A stretch of 64,000 bases of DNA, taken from positions 19,043-83,042 of the forward strand of contig JAAFJX010000019.1 in assembly GCA_013299045.1 (NCBI GenBank), read 5' to 3'. Origin of the DNA: Cytophagales bacterium (GTDB taxonomy: Bacteria; Bacteroidota; Bacteroidia; Cytophagales; Bernardetiaceae). The notes under the pieces are model-generated. The model did not search any database and was not told where the DNA came from. It saw nothing but the letters and a program-made list of their open reading frames with translations. A program made the position numbers and the translations under genes. Below, one piece after another: positions 8,583-16,703 of the stretch (positions are counted from its first letter, which is position 1; every line of letters begins with the position of its first letter).

Positions 8583-9485
8583 ATGAATCCAATCCCTATT
8601 GTGCTTTTCGTTTATAATAGGCCGCAGCACACCGCCAAGGTGCTAAAAGAACTTTCGCAGTGCCCAGAGGCTGCTCATACACCTATATATGTGTATGCTG
8701 ATGGCCCTAAGGACAGTGCAAGCGCTGAGCAGCTAGAAAAAATAGAGAACGTGCGCGTGATAGTGCGGCAACAGAGCTGGGCGCAAAATTTAAAACTCAT
8801 ACCCGCCCCGCGGAATAAGGGTTTAGCACCCTCAGTTATGGAAGGGCTTGATGCTGTTTTTGAGCAACATGAGGCTGTCATTGTGTTGGAAGATGATATT
8901 GTGCCACAAATAGGTTTTTTGCAGTATATGAATGCTGCTCTTGCACTCTATGAACAAGACGACCAAGTGTTTGGTGTGTCAGCCTTTGCGCATCCTATGA
9001 GCCGGCCAGCAGCCCAGCAAACATTCTTTCTGCCCATTGGTGCATCTTGGGGCTGGGGTACTTGGCGACGAGCCTGGAAACGCATGATACGCGACCCTCA
9101 CGCACTACTCAAGGCTGTGGAAGCCAGAGGCATTGCCCAATACAATTTCGGTGGTTATTACTTTTATGATATTCTGAAAGCACAAGCGGAGGGTAAAATA
9201 GACTCATGGGCGTGCCAGTTCCATGCAAGTATATTTTTGGCAGAAGGTCTTTTTCTATTCCCGCATTTATCGCTGGTTAAAAACATCGGTTTTGACAGCA
9301 CAGGCACACACTGCGAAGAAGATAATTTCTTTTCAAAAACTCCACTTACCAATTTTATAGCTGTTCAAAGACAAACACTTACCTACCAATCCGATGCCCG
9401 AAAAGCGGTAGAAGAGGCTTTTAGAACAGAGTTTGGTACACCTAGCTTCTGGCAAAGACTCCGCCATCGTATTTTTGGCAAATAG
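8583..9485 (+). CDS. Glycosyltransferase, GT-A fold (GNT-I/GT2-like)
   Basis: This 300-residue protein opens PIPIVLFVYNRPQHTAKVL, the nucleotide-binding start of GT-A glycosyltransferases. VIVLEDDIVPQIGFLQYM contains an EDD form of the metal-binding DxD motif. A SWGWGTWRRAW segment follows, typical of bacterial GNT-I-like enzymes acting on surface polysaccharide. No membrane segment is seen, so it probably works at the inner face of the membrane. The substrate is unknown. The start at 8583 is the first codon consistent with the fold; 5 bp separate it from rdgB. A TA-flanked repeat element begins 5 bp after the stop codon. Confidence 0.8.
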   Translation: MNPIPIVLFVYNRPQHTAKVLKELSQCPEAAHTPIYVYADGPKDSASAEQLEKIENVRVIVRQQSWAQNLKLIPAPRNKGLAPSVMEGLDAVFEQHEAVIVLEDDIVPQIGFLQYMNAALALYEQDDQVFGVSAFAHPMSRPAAQQTFFLPIGASWGWGTWRRAWKRMIRDPHALLKAVEARGIAQYNFGGYYFYDILKAQAEGKIDSWACQFHASIFLAEGLFLFPHLSLVKNIGFDSTGTHCEEDNFFSKTPLTNFIAVQRQTLTYQSDARKAVEEAFRTEFGTPSFWQRLRHRIFGK

Positions 9486-9746
9486 CTGTTTAGTCGTCGC
9501 TTAATATATATATAAAGTGTTTATTATCAGAAAATTAACCAATATTTTTATCTTTAAAATCTACTAGTTTTTAGTCTATTTTGTCAAATAACGGGCAAAA
9601 CCTCAAGGGCTTTTTACGGCCTGCACTGCCTCGCATCAGACAAAAGCGAATAGCTCAAAGGTCAGACTGTGAGATTTTATGTGCAACTCTGTCATTTATT
9701 AAAACCGTGCTTTCCTCAGAATTGCGGGGGTTTTTGAACGAAAGCA

Positions 9747-10222
9747 AGCTCTTAAATTAACCTCTCTTGAGTCGTCAAAAAGCCCTTTTTGAGTTTTTTA
9801 AGTTCTAATTGCCCTCTTTTCACTTTTGTAGATAAACTTTTCTCGCGTTTTCAAATAACTTTTTGTCAAATTCCTTACATCTGACTTTTTGACTAATGAT
9901 TGTTTTTATACAATTTATTGGGCGTTCCCGCTTCGCGGTCGTTCGTCTTTGGGCTTCGCTTTGCTTCGGTGCTACGCACTAAACCCGCTGCCTCTCTAAC
10001 GCAAATACAGGCCAATAGACGTACTCAATAACAAAAAAAAGAGATAAAGCCGCAAACCCGCTTGATGCCTAAAAATTGCTTTTGTCCTATTTTGCCTCAG
10101 CCATAGGATAGCCGTATCATAGCCGTAGTTGGCCGTACTTTAAAAGTAAAGCCTCTATCTTAGAAAAGTACAATTATTCGCTTCCTAAAACTTACATCTC
10201 TTAGAGAGGTTAATTAAGAGCC
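9747..10222. mobile_element. Family B element with GCTCTTAATTAACCTCTCT ends
   Basis: Ends at 9747-9771 and 10198-10222 are inverted repeats of about 25 nt with few differences. No coding region of note lies inside. One half recurs at 39343-39561 and the other half at 63911-64000. It sits within the family A element. Confidence 0.55.
9920..10003. other. GC-rich block with RNA-like folding, function unknown
   Basis: This block stands out from AT-rich surroundings. GCGTT at 9922-9926 can pair with AACGC at 9998-10002, enclosing a CCGC-TTC-GCGG hairpin (9928-9938) and further GC-rich self-complementary runs. It lies inside the family B element. No known RNA family was recognised. Confidence 0.35.
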
Positions 10223-10628
10223 TGTTTTATAAGAGAGTGAATCAAAGAAAAAGCCATTCGCTGTTTTAGATGAAAAAAGGCTATTTTTTCATCTAAATTG
10301 GCCTTTTGCGAGGCTTGATTTTTTTGCTATGACCTACGGTCAAAACTTTCAGCTCGCGCTTCAGTTCTGCATCAAGGCAAAAAGTAGAGAAGAGAAGTCT
10401 ATCAAAGGCCGTCAAGGTGTTCCCAAAATAGGCAAGCTATCCTCCTTAAATTTAGCTTACATCTGTTGAAAGTGCTTTTTAAGGGAAGACTATGCAGACT
10501 TTTAAAGGGACGGCTAATTCCGAGATTATTGGAATAAAGGCTTTGCAACAAGCGTGCGGCAACAAAAAAACCAAAGCGCTGCTTCCTTTCAGAAACAACG
10601 CTTAAGTCGTACTCAATAGAATATCAGC

Positions 10629-11072
10629 TTACTCAGCAGCTACAGTAAAACGGATTTTATGCTTCACGTCTTTATGCAAATTGATGAGGGCTGTGTAGTC
10701 GCCTACGTTTTTAACGTCTTCGTTCAAAGAAATTTTACGGCGGTCCACGTCAAAACCACGCACACGGAGTGCATCGGCAATTTGGAGAGGTGTTACTGCA
10801 CCGAAAATTTTGCCAGATTCACCGGCTTTGGCTTTGATGTCAAGAACGATGTCGCCGATAGCATTGGCTATACTTTGCGCATCATCTTTGAGTTTGGCCA
10901 ACTTCAAAGACTGTTGTTTGCGAATTTCAGTAACCATTTTACGGTTAGATTCGCTTGCAGAGATGGCAATACCGCGTGGCAAGAGGTAGTTACGAGCAAA
11001 ACCCGGCTTTACATCTACCACATCGTATTGTGAACCAAGCCCCTGAACTTCTTCTTTAAGAATTACTTGCAT
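10629..11072 (-). CDS. rplI: 50S ribosomal protein L9
   Basis: This 147-residue protein has the L9 signature at its N-terminus: MQVILKEEVQGLGSQYDVV, then KPGFARNYLLPRGIA. L9 is an elongated two-domain protein at the base of the L1 stalk of the large subunit that helps maintain reading frame. The central lysine-rich helix (KQQSLKLAKLKDDAQS) links the two domains. It is the last gene of rpsF-rpsR-rplI; 51 bp separate it from rpsR. Confidence 0.97.
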   Translation of the reverse strand: MQVILKEEVQGLGSQYDVVDVKPGFARNYLLPRGIAISASESNRKMVTEIRKQQSLKLAKLKDDAQSIANAIGDIVLDIKAKAGESGKIFGAVTPLQIADALRVRGFDVDRRKISLNEDVKNVGDYTALINLHKDVKHKIRFTVAAE

Positions 11073-11123
11073 GATACAAAGAGCAAAAGAGTTTCAATAA
11101 ATGCGTGATTGTAAAAGAACAGA

Positions 11124-11390
11124 TTAGAAGCCTTTTTTAAGGCCATCTGCAACGTAAGGCATTAAGCCCAAAAAGCGCGCGCGCTTGATAGCAATGGCTA
11201 CCATGCGTTGATACTTTTCGCTAGTGCCAGTATAGCGACGCGGCGTAATTTTACCTTGATCGCCCACAAACTTCATCAAGAAGTTAGGGTCTTTGTAATC
11301 AATGTAGCGGATACCGCTGCGCTTAAAACGGCAAAACTTTTTCTCTTTGCCTTTTTGTGAGCTGTGAATAGGTTCATTAACGAGTGTCAT
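11124..11390 (-). CDS. rpsR: 30S ribosomal protein S18
   Basis: This 88-residue basic protein contains [15 protein letters not shown] and [15 protein letters not shown], both diagnostic for S18, and ends [12 protein letters not shown] plus a short tail. S18 binds the platform of the small subunit as a heterodimer with S6, whose gene precedes it by 4 bp. That spacing and the shared order rpsF-rpsR-rplI indicate one operon. Confidence 0.97.
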   Translation of the reverse strand: MTLVNEPIHSSQKGKEKKFCRFKRSGIRYIDYKDPNFLMKFVGDQGKITPRRYTGTSEKYQRMVAIAIKRARFLGLMPYVADGLKKGF

Positions 11391-11394
11391 GTTG

Positions 11395-11781
11395 CTATTT
11401 GCTTTCTACGGCGTTTGAGGTGGTCTTTGTGTCGGCATCTTTCTTTTTGAAAGCGCCACTCCTGCGTTTCTCATTGTAAGCCATAGCGTGCTTATCGAGC
11501 GAAACGGTCAGGAATCGCATAACGCGGTCGTCGCGTCTGAACTCAGTAGCGAGTGTTGCAATTACCTGTGGTGCAGCCTGAAACTCTAAAAGGGTATAAA
11601 ATCCGCTTTGTTTACCCATCATGGTATAAGCGAATTTTGTAAGCCCCCAGTTCTCATCATTGATGATTTTTGCACCATTCTGCTCAAGAATTTTTTTAAA
11701 CTTATCTCGAACTTCACTATACTGAGCCTCAGACAATACCGGACTAACAATAAAAACAGTTTCGTAATTACGTAAAGCCAT
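11395..11781 (-). CDS. rpsF: 30S ribosomal protein S6
   Basis: This 128-residue protein starts [18 protein letters not shown], the S6 N-terminus, and contains [25 protein letters not shown] S6 motifs. S6 pairs with S18 on the 16S rRNA platform. The C-terminal 20 residues are lysine- and threonine-rich, a modest extension. The start at 11781 was preferred over a longer reading because the extra residues are unlike S6. It heads the rpsF-rpsR-rplI operon behind a good promoter. Confidence 0.96.
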   Translation of the reverse strand: MALRNYETVFIVSPVLSEAQYSEVRDKFKKILEQNGAKIINDENWGLTKFAYTMMGKQSGFYTLLEFQAAPQVIATLATEFRRDDRVMRFLTVSLDKHAMAYNEKRRSGAFKKKDADTKTTSNAVESK

Positions 11782-11811
11782 TATTGAATAAGGGTTTAAA
11801 ATTTGAAAGCG

Positions 11812-11840
11812 CAAAGGTAAGCAATTTTTGAGCTTTGCAA
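11812..11840 (-). promoter_or_regulatory. Promoter of rpsF-rpsR-rplI
   Basis: Reading the reverse strand: TTG at 11838-11840, an 18-nt spacer and TACCTTTG at 11812-11819, about 30 nt before the start codon. Confidence 0.6.
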
Positions 11841-12042
11841 ATACTTTTATGACTTTTTTTAGAATTAAAATCAATGCCGTCCTGCATAATATAGATATTG
11901 AGGATTTAAGAATGTTTTATTTCAAAACTTACCTATGAGGTGCAAAAAAACGTCCCTCCCAAAAAAATTGACAAAGTTCTAAAAAATACTATCTTGCGTT
12001 GCTTACACCATTGAGCCAAGAAGCCCAACTCAAGCAGATTAA

Positions 12043-12147
12043 ATTCAATATCAAGTCAAAGATTTTTTGCTGGATTCTACCACAATAAGCCTTTCTCTTT
12101 TTGATTTGGCTAAGTACAAAATGGCCAAAGGCGCGATAAAGAGATGA
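12043..12147 (+). pseudogene. Fragment of an IS4-type DDE transposase
   Basis: An open run of about 34 codons reads KDFLLDSTTISLSLFDLAKY and continues MAKGAIKR to a stop at 12145. This is the region around the first catalytic aspartate (LDSTTISL) of IS4-family transposases common in Bacteroidota. Upstream the frame is closed by a stop at 12040 and downstream the similarity ends, so this is a short relic. No inverted ends were found around it. The rest of 11841-12408 holds nothing else I can name. Confidence 0.6.
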
Positions 12148-12408
12148 ACCTCTCAATGAACCAAAAAAAAAGGTTTTAGAAAGCCTTGTATGAGAGATGC
12201 TTTTTTGAAAAACAAAAAACATACTGAATCAATCCTAAGGCAATATCTTAACAAATTTAAAAATGTTTAGGGCGGCATTGCACAAAAATTTATATCTTGC
12301 GCCTCTTTTTTACTTCATCAACCAACTCTTATACATTTTTTTCGTTTATTTGCAGACAGAATGCCTTAGTTCTAATTCTTGTTTTGGACTTTTTAAAAGC
12401 CTTTTCTC

Positions 12409-12798
12409 ATGTCCTTGTTTGACCGCCTCAAAAACATAATAAGAGCCAATGTGAACGACTACAACTACTCGGACGAGGAGTTGGATAGCATTGACAAAGA
12501 ATATGATAAGTATATCAAAAATCAGCAGGGAGCAGAAAAAAAGACCTATGCCAATGGGTTTAATGATGTGCCACAAACTAATCCCAAAGAAATTGAAGAA
12601 AGAAGGCATTATGCTGCATTAGGCCTGATGTATGGGGCTGATTTTGAAAAAATTAAAGCGGCTTATAAAGGATTAATGAAGCAGTACCATCCTGATAAGT
12701 TTCATACCCAGCCCGATAAGCTGAAACACGCGCAGGAACAAACCCAGCGTATTAATGCTGCTTACTCTTATTTTAAGGCAAAATATAACAAGGCTTAA
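12409..12798 (+). CDS. Small J-domain protein
   Basis: This 129-residue protein is built of an acidic N-terminal part (NDYNYSDEELDSIDKEYD) and a J-domain at about residues 62-129. The HPD tripeptide that stimulates DnaK ATPase is in KQYHPDKFHTQP, preceded by a typical ADFEKIKAAYKGLM helix. J-proteins recruit Hsp70 to a client; the short N-terminal part presumably chooses the client. The protein is cytosolic, with no zinc finger or substrate domain. It is followed after 145 bp by a PspA-like gene, so the pair may handle membrane or protein stress. That link is inferred only from position. Confidence 0.8.
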   Translation: MSLFDRLKNIIRANVNDYNYSDEELDSIDKEYDKYIKNQQGAEKKTYANGFNDVPQTNPKEIEERRHYAALGLMYGADFEKIKAAYKGLMKQYHPDKFHTQPDKLKHAQEQTQRINAAYSYFKAKYNKA

Positions 12799-12943
12799 AG
12801 ACATTTAAGGTTCAGTTGAAACAAAAATGAGGATGCTGATATCCTTTGAGGTATTCAGAAAGAACAGAGTTTTGCTGAAATATACCCAAAGTGCGGATAG
12901 AGTGTTTAAAATTTTTCAAAGGTTATTTAGACGACTATATAGA

Positions 12944-13732
12944 ATGTTGAGTTTTTTAAAAAAATTATTCAAAATAGGTGAAGCCGAAGCCCAAAATTAT
13001 TTGGACAAGAAGGAAGACCCCATGAAAATGTCTGAACAGGCGGTGCGCGACCTCAAAAGGGAGCTAGCAGAAAGTTTGAGGGCTTTGGCTGAAATTAAAA
13101 CCATTACGATAAACGCCAAGCGAGAAGCCGATATGAACAGGCGTGGGGCAGCAGAATATGAACAGAAAGCTATCTTGCTTCTACAAAAAGCCAGTGTGGG
13201 CGAAATAACAGAGGCAGAAGCAGACCGTTTGGCAGAGCAAGCACTTGCCCAAAAGAGCAGACTAGATGCACAAGCCCAACAGAGCGAAACGAACTTACAG
13301 AACTACGAGGGGCTTGTTAATAAGTTGGACGACAACGTGCAAATGCTCAAATCCCAGATTACAAGTATAGAGCAAGAAGTTCGCTCGTTGCGGGCACGTT
13401 CTAAGGTAAGCGAAGCCACTAAGCGCCTACACGAGCAAATGTCTCATCTGAACGAAGGTGGTGCCTTACAACATATTGAAAAAATGCGGCAGCGCGTTGA
13501 GAACCTCGAGATTCAGAACGAAACGAATCAAATGCACTTACATACCAGCACAGATGCCAGCAGCTCCTCACTAGATGCTGAAATAAATGCTTTGCTTGGA
13601 ATTTCGGGGTCTGAAAAACCTGCTGGCCTGCCGCCCTCTAGCGCTCTACAGCAGCTCAAACGCGAAATCAAAAGCCGTGAAAGCCATTTACCACCCAACG
13701 AAAGTGATGGTTTTAATCCTATTTTGCCTTAA
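12944..13732 (+). CDS. PspA/IM30 family protein
   Basis: This 262-residue, almost wholly helical protein begins MLSFLKKLFKIGEAEAQNYL, like the amphipathic first helix of PspA/Vipp1, then has a long coiled coil (about residues 25-190) with the MSEQAVRDLKRELAES segment typical of the family. These ESCRT-III-like proteins coat and stabilise the inner membrane. The proline-rich C-terminal 60 residues are an extension. The start at 12944 was chosen because the residues before it are unlike the family. It lies in a same-strand run from the J-domain gene to kptA. Confidence 0.8.
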   Translation: MLSFLKKLFKIGEAEAQNYLDKKEDPMKMSEQAVRDLKRELAESLRALAEIKTITINAKREADMNRRGAAEYEQKAILLLQKASVGEITEAEADRLAEQALAQKSRLDAQAQQSETNLQNYEGLVNKLDDNVQMLKSQITSIEQEVRSLRARSKVSEATKRLHEQMSHLNEGGALQHIEKMRQRVENLEIQNETNQMHLHTSTDASSSSLDAEINALLGISGSEKPAGLPPSSALQQLKREIKSRESHLPPNESDGFNPILP

Positions 13733-13774
13733 ATCTCTGTTTAACTTTATTGAATACTAAAAAAAATATCCACT

Positions 13775-13897
13775 ATGTCTGCACCAGCACGTACCCGCCG
13801 TGGCATTACTTGGAAGCCCGAATTAAAGCCTGATGAGCCTAAAACAAGCCCTGACAAAGATAAAAAAACACCAGAAAAAAACTCTCCTAAAAAATAA
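13775..13897 (+). CDS. 40-residue lysine/proline-rich protein
   Basis: This short reading frame encodes MSAPARTRRGITWKPELK followed by a tail rich in Pro, Lys, Asp and Ser. It has an ATG, ends TAA, starts 42 bp after the PspA-like gene and ends 41 bp before the phosphoesterase gene, so it fits the run. No family is recognised. The composition suggests a disordered nucleic-acid or protein-binding peptide; this is inference. Its reality rests on position and clean boundaries only. Confidence 0.5.
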   Translation: MSAPARTRRGITWKPELKPDEPKTSPDKDKKTPEKNSPKK

Positions 13898-13938
13898 AAT
13901 TTAGGACGGGGCTTGGTCGAGAAAGCCTGTTATCTGTT

Positions 13939-14715
13939 ATGCCGCCAAATACGTGGTCATATCGTCCTTTTTTGGAAGGAAAACTTACCCAAGCCCCCAA
14001 GTTTGCAAAAATCTCTCGGGGGGCTGGCAGACGCTGGGCTATTGCAGACATACATGGCTGTTCATTAACATTTGAGGCACTCTTACAAAAGATTGATTTG
14101 AAGCCTCAAGACCAACTTTTTTTACTCGGCGACTATATCAGCCGTGGCCCAAAAAGTCCCGAAGTCCTGCATAAAATTATAAACCTCATTCTAAACGACT
14201 GGCAGGTATTCCCATTGCGCGGCAACCACGAGGAAATGATACTTCAAAAACATGAAAAGCGTGAAAGCAGGCGTGCAGATAAACTCCAACATGAACTGCC
14301 TCTTGGGTTCATTAACCGAATCAGTAATTTAGAAGGCTTCTTACTGCCAGAATTTGTGCCTTTTTTTACACATTTGCCTTTTTATTATGAAACTGATGTT
14401 GCTTTTTTAGTACATGGTGGCTTTGATTTTACGTCTGGCAATCCTTTTCAGGACTATGATAAAATGCTGTGGTTGCGTAATTTTATCCCCTCACCCGAGC
14501 TAGTAGGCGAGCGCCCAGTCGTGCACGGACATACACCCACCAGCTTACAAATTATAGAGGCCAAAGTAAGAGCGCGCAGCTTGGATATTTGCTTAGATAA
14601 CGGTTGTGTATTTTATAACCGTCCAGACCACGGCAAGCTGCTGGCCTTAAACCTAGACAATTATGAGCTAGTGGCACAAAACAATTTGGATTATCTGGAC
14701 GTAGAAAGTAGTTAG
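13939..14715 (+). CDS. Calcineurin-type metallophosphoesterase (PPP family)
   Basis: This 258-residue protein carries the full set of metal-binding motifs: DIHG (Asp37, His39), GDYISRGP (Asp65), RGNHEE (Asn96, His97) and VHGHTPT near residue 197. This order is that of bacterial PPP-type protein serine/threonine phosphatases and of ApaH-like enzymes. It would hydrolyse phosphomonoesters on protein, nucleotide or RNA in the cytosol. The gene ends 34 bp before the tRNA 2'-phosphotransferase gene kptA, so an RNA end-processing substrate is conceivable, but that is inferred from proximity. Confidence 0.88.
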   Translation: MPPNTWSYRPFLEGKLTQAPKFAKISRGAGRRWAIADIHGCSLTFEALLQKIDLKPQDQLFLLGDYISRGPKSPEVLHKIINLILNDWQVFPLRGNHEEMILQKHEKRESRRADKLQHELPLGFINRISNLEGFLLPEFVPFFTHLPFYYETDVAFLVHGGFDFTSGNPFQDYDKMLWLRNFIPSPELVGERPVVHGHTPTSLQIIEAKVRARSLDICLDNGCVFYNRPDHGKLLALNLDNYELVAQNNLDYLDVESS

Positions 14716-14749
14716 TTCATATATTTTTAATCCTCTTAACAACTTTAGC

Positions 14750-15316
14750 ATGAAAAATTTACCTACCGACAAAGAACTGGTCGGGCTGAGTCGCTTTTTG
14801 AGCCTAGTGCTACGCCATAAACCTGAAATCCTTGAACTTCAATTAGATAATCAGGGTTGGGCAGACATTGACACACTTATTGCACTTTGCCAAAAAGCAC
14901 AAAAGACACTCGATAAAGCTATTTTGATGCACTTGGTGGAGGTAAACCCTAAAAAGCGTTTTGCAATTGACGAAACAGGCCGAAAGATTCGTGCTAGCCA
15001 GGGACATTCCATTGCTATAAACTTGGGCTATGAACCGCAAGAACCACCAGAGGTGTTGTATCATGGCACTGCCCAACAGTTTTTAACTTCTATACAAAAA
15101 AAAGGACTTTTGAAACAAAAACGACACCACGTACACCTCAGTACAAACCCCGAAACCGCCATACAGGTAGGTCAGCGACATGGCCTAGTAGTGGTTTTGG
15201 AAGTATTGGCTAAGGTCATGCACGCGCAGGGGCATCTGTTTTTTTGTTCAGAAAATGGCGTTTGGCTCACAGACCATGTACCTGCACACTTTTTAGTACT
15301 GGGCAAGCCTCTATGA
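14750..15316 (+). CDS. kptA: RNA 2'-phosphotransferase
   Basis: This 188-residue protein is a full-length Tpt1/KptA enzyme. The N-terminal winged-helix part has LSRFLSLVLRHKPEILEL and QGWADIDTLI. The catalytic part has VLYHGTAQQFL and HHVHLSTNPETA. The family removes an internal 2'-phosphate from RNA using NAD+, giving ADP-ribose 1'',2''-cyclic phosphate. In yeast this finishes tRNA splicing; the bacterial role is unknown, with RNA repair a candidate. It follows the metallophosphoesterase gene by 34 bp and probably shares its transcript. Confidence 0.93.
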   Translation: MKNLPTDKELVGLSRFLSLVLRHKPEILELQLDNQGWADIDTLIALCQKAQKTLDKAILMHLVEVNPKKRFAIDETGRKIRASQGHSIAINLGYEPQEPPEVLYHGTAQQFLTSIQKKGLLKQKRHHVHLSTNPETAIQVGQRHGLVVVLEVLAKVMHAQGHLFFCSENGVWLTDHVPAHFLVLGKPL

Positions 15317-15526
15317 AAAGGATAGCTTTTGGGGCTGCTGACAAGGGAGAAATGAATGCCTTGTTTGGGACTAATACTTTCCTTTTAAGCCTTCTTGACA
15401 ACTCAGCAGCTCGTTTGGTAAAGTAAAGAGCCTCTTTCGTGAAACAACCCACTTAAAGTGTTAATGGTCTGTTGAAGAGCTGCTACTTTTGTGCATTATC
15501 TCACTTCAAAAGCACCAAGACTCACC

Positions 15527-15886
15527 ATGAAAAAAATTATTCTGATTGCCGCACTCTCTCTCTTTTCGGTTGTCGCTAAGGCGCAATCGGCTATGGACTT
15601 CACTTTTGTCAATCAAACGGGCGAAATTCTTTGGGGACTCTACGTTTCCGAAACCATGAACCTTGAATGGGGCGAAGACCTCCTCCCCAGTGAAGTAATT
15701 GGCGATGGCGAAGAAGTAAAAATCACCTTTAGCCCTTCCAGCACCGAGTGCGAATGGGACATTAAATTGAACAAAGACCTCAGCGGCGAAAAATTTGTAA
15801 CCGTAAGCGATGTAAACCTCTGCTCCATCATGCGTCTTATCATTTACAAAACCCGAAGCGGCGGCTACGAGTACCGCACCGAATAA
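15527..15886 (+). CDS. Small exported protein, function unknown
   Basis: The start at 15527 gives a signal peptide (MKKIILIAALSLFSVVAKAQ) and a mature part of about 100 residues. The mature protein reads FTFVNQTGEILWGLYVSE and later WGEDLLPSEVIGDGEEVKI, a pattern seen in small periplasmic beta-rich proteins of many proteobacteria whose role is unknown. Two cysteines (CEWDIKL and NLCSIM) could form a disulfide. A TACTTTTG at 15484-15491 may be the -7 box. It converges with the lipoprotein gene at 15974 over a shared terminator. Confidence 0.75.
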   Translation: MKKIILIAALSLFSVVAKAQSAMDFTFVNQTGEILWGLYVSETMNLEWGEDLLPSEVIGDGEEVKITFSPSSTECEWDIKLNKDLSGEKFVTVSDVNLCSIMRLIIYKTRSGGYEYRTE

Positions 15887-15911
15887 CAAAAGTATAGACA
15901 AAGACCACACT

Positions 15912-15959
15912 TGCTCTGGTGTCGTATAAAATAATAATACAACACCAGAGCATTTTTTT
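15912..15959. terminator. Intrinsic terminator between convergent genes
   Basis: Perfect 11-bp stem (15912-15922 with 15942-15952), a 19-nt AT-rich loop and then seven T. Confidence 0.8.
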
Positions 15960-15973
15960 GGCCTTTTTTTGTG

Positions 15974-16519
15974 CTATTTCACCTGAAAACTCGCAAAAAC
16001 TGTATTTGCAAGACTAGCTATGCTTTCCTTTTGAGCCAAAGGTGCAGTAATTTCACAAACTGCCAAGCCATTACTAGAACGAATAACTTTTTTGTAAACG
16101 ACCTGCTCTTTAGAAATTCCTGCCACGGTGTAATCAGTATTGTTGAAAGACTTTTGCAAAATTTCAGTCATTTCTTCACAGTCTGCTTTATAAGCATTTT
16201 CCAACGAAAAGTTCTCGGGGTCAGCCTCTTCACTACGGTCTTTGGCAGCTATAATGCTCATGCCATTATACAAAAATTCTTGTCCGTCTTGGCTTGCAGA
16301 CTCCCCCTGCGCCTCAAATTCTATTGGATAGTTGATGCAAAAACCATAATTTTCGTTGCAGTATTGTTTGGTTTCTGGCATACTCATGCGCCCGGCCTCA
16401 CTGCCTGCATTTTCTTCAGTATTGGCGCTCCGAGCATCGGTAGAAGTACTAGCAGCACCACCGCAAGCGGAAAAGCCCAAAACAACAAGGCTTAAAAAGC
16501 CAATGGTTAATCTTCGCAT
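15974..16519 (-). CDS. Predicted lipoprotein, function unknown
   Basis: This 181-residue protein begins with a lipoprotein signal peptide and the lipobox FSAC (Cys19), followed by a Gly/Ala/Ser/Thr linker. The mature part contains NYGFCINYPIEFEAQGES and ends with a strand-rich segment (ITAPLAQKESIASLANTVFA). That resembles the PsbP/DUF1795-like fold in which a Y-P-x-x-(F/W) motif opens the domain; I give this only as a possible relation. It is anchored in a membrane and encoded convergently to the small exported protein. Confidence 0.7.
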   Translation of the reverse strand: MRRLTIGFLSLVVLGFSACGGAASTSTDARSANTEENAGSEAGRMSMPETKQYCNENYGFCINYPIEFEAQGESASQDGQEFLYNGMSIIAAKDRSEEADPENFSLENAYKADCEEMTEILQKSFNNTDYTVAGISKEQVVYKKVIRSSNGLAVCEITAPLAQKESIASLANTVFASFQVK

Positions 16520-16645
16520 AAAATCTATTTTTTTTAGTTGCTGTTAATGAATAAAACTATAAAAGAAATTACAACAAAAGAAGTAATAAGACTCCTCTTC
16601 ATGCCAAAAAACGATGATAAAGAGGCCCTGGTTTTTTTGAAACAC

Positions 16646-16684
16646 AAAAAAAGGACTATTAGATAAACTGTTAGCCCTTTTTTT
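16646..16684 (-). terminator. Terminator after the exported DW-repeat protein
   Basis: An 11-bp stem with one mismatch (16646-16656 with 16674-16684). It lies 20 bp after the stop codon at 16704 and has a T run on the reverse strand. Confidence 0.65.
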
Positions 16685-16703
16685 ATTCAAACGTTGCTGA
16701 AGT

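Larger units (their letters stand above)
9491..10492. mobile_element. Family A TA-flanked miniature element, interrupted (composite)
   Basis: Bounded by TA plus imperfect inverted ends: GTCGTCGCTTAA at 9493 and, read on the other strand, GTCTTCCCTTAA ending at 10492. TA flanks and short inverted ends are what IS630/Tc1-type transposases leave, so this looks like a MITE; no transposase gene is inside. Its outer parts (9491-9690 and 10226-10492) match the 467-bp element at 39562-40028 in inverse orientation. The middle is an insertion that holds family B (9747-10222). A further family A-like right end lies at about 10503-10518. The rest of 10493-10628 shows nothing recognisable. Confidence 0.65.

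Noticed and set aside
11989..12222. Reverse-strand reading frame of 77 codons
   Set aside because: It is antisense to the IS4 transposase relic, rich in Phe/Leu from T/A runs, and has no promoter.
15244..15426. Forward frame overlapping the kptA 3' end
   Set aside because: It starts inside kptA in another frame, and its coding look ends with the overlap.
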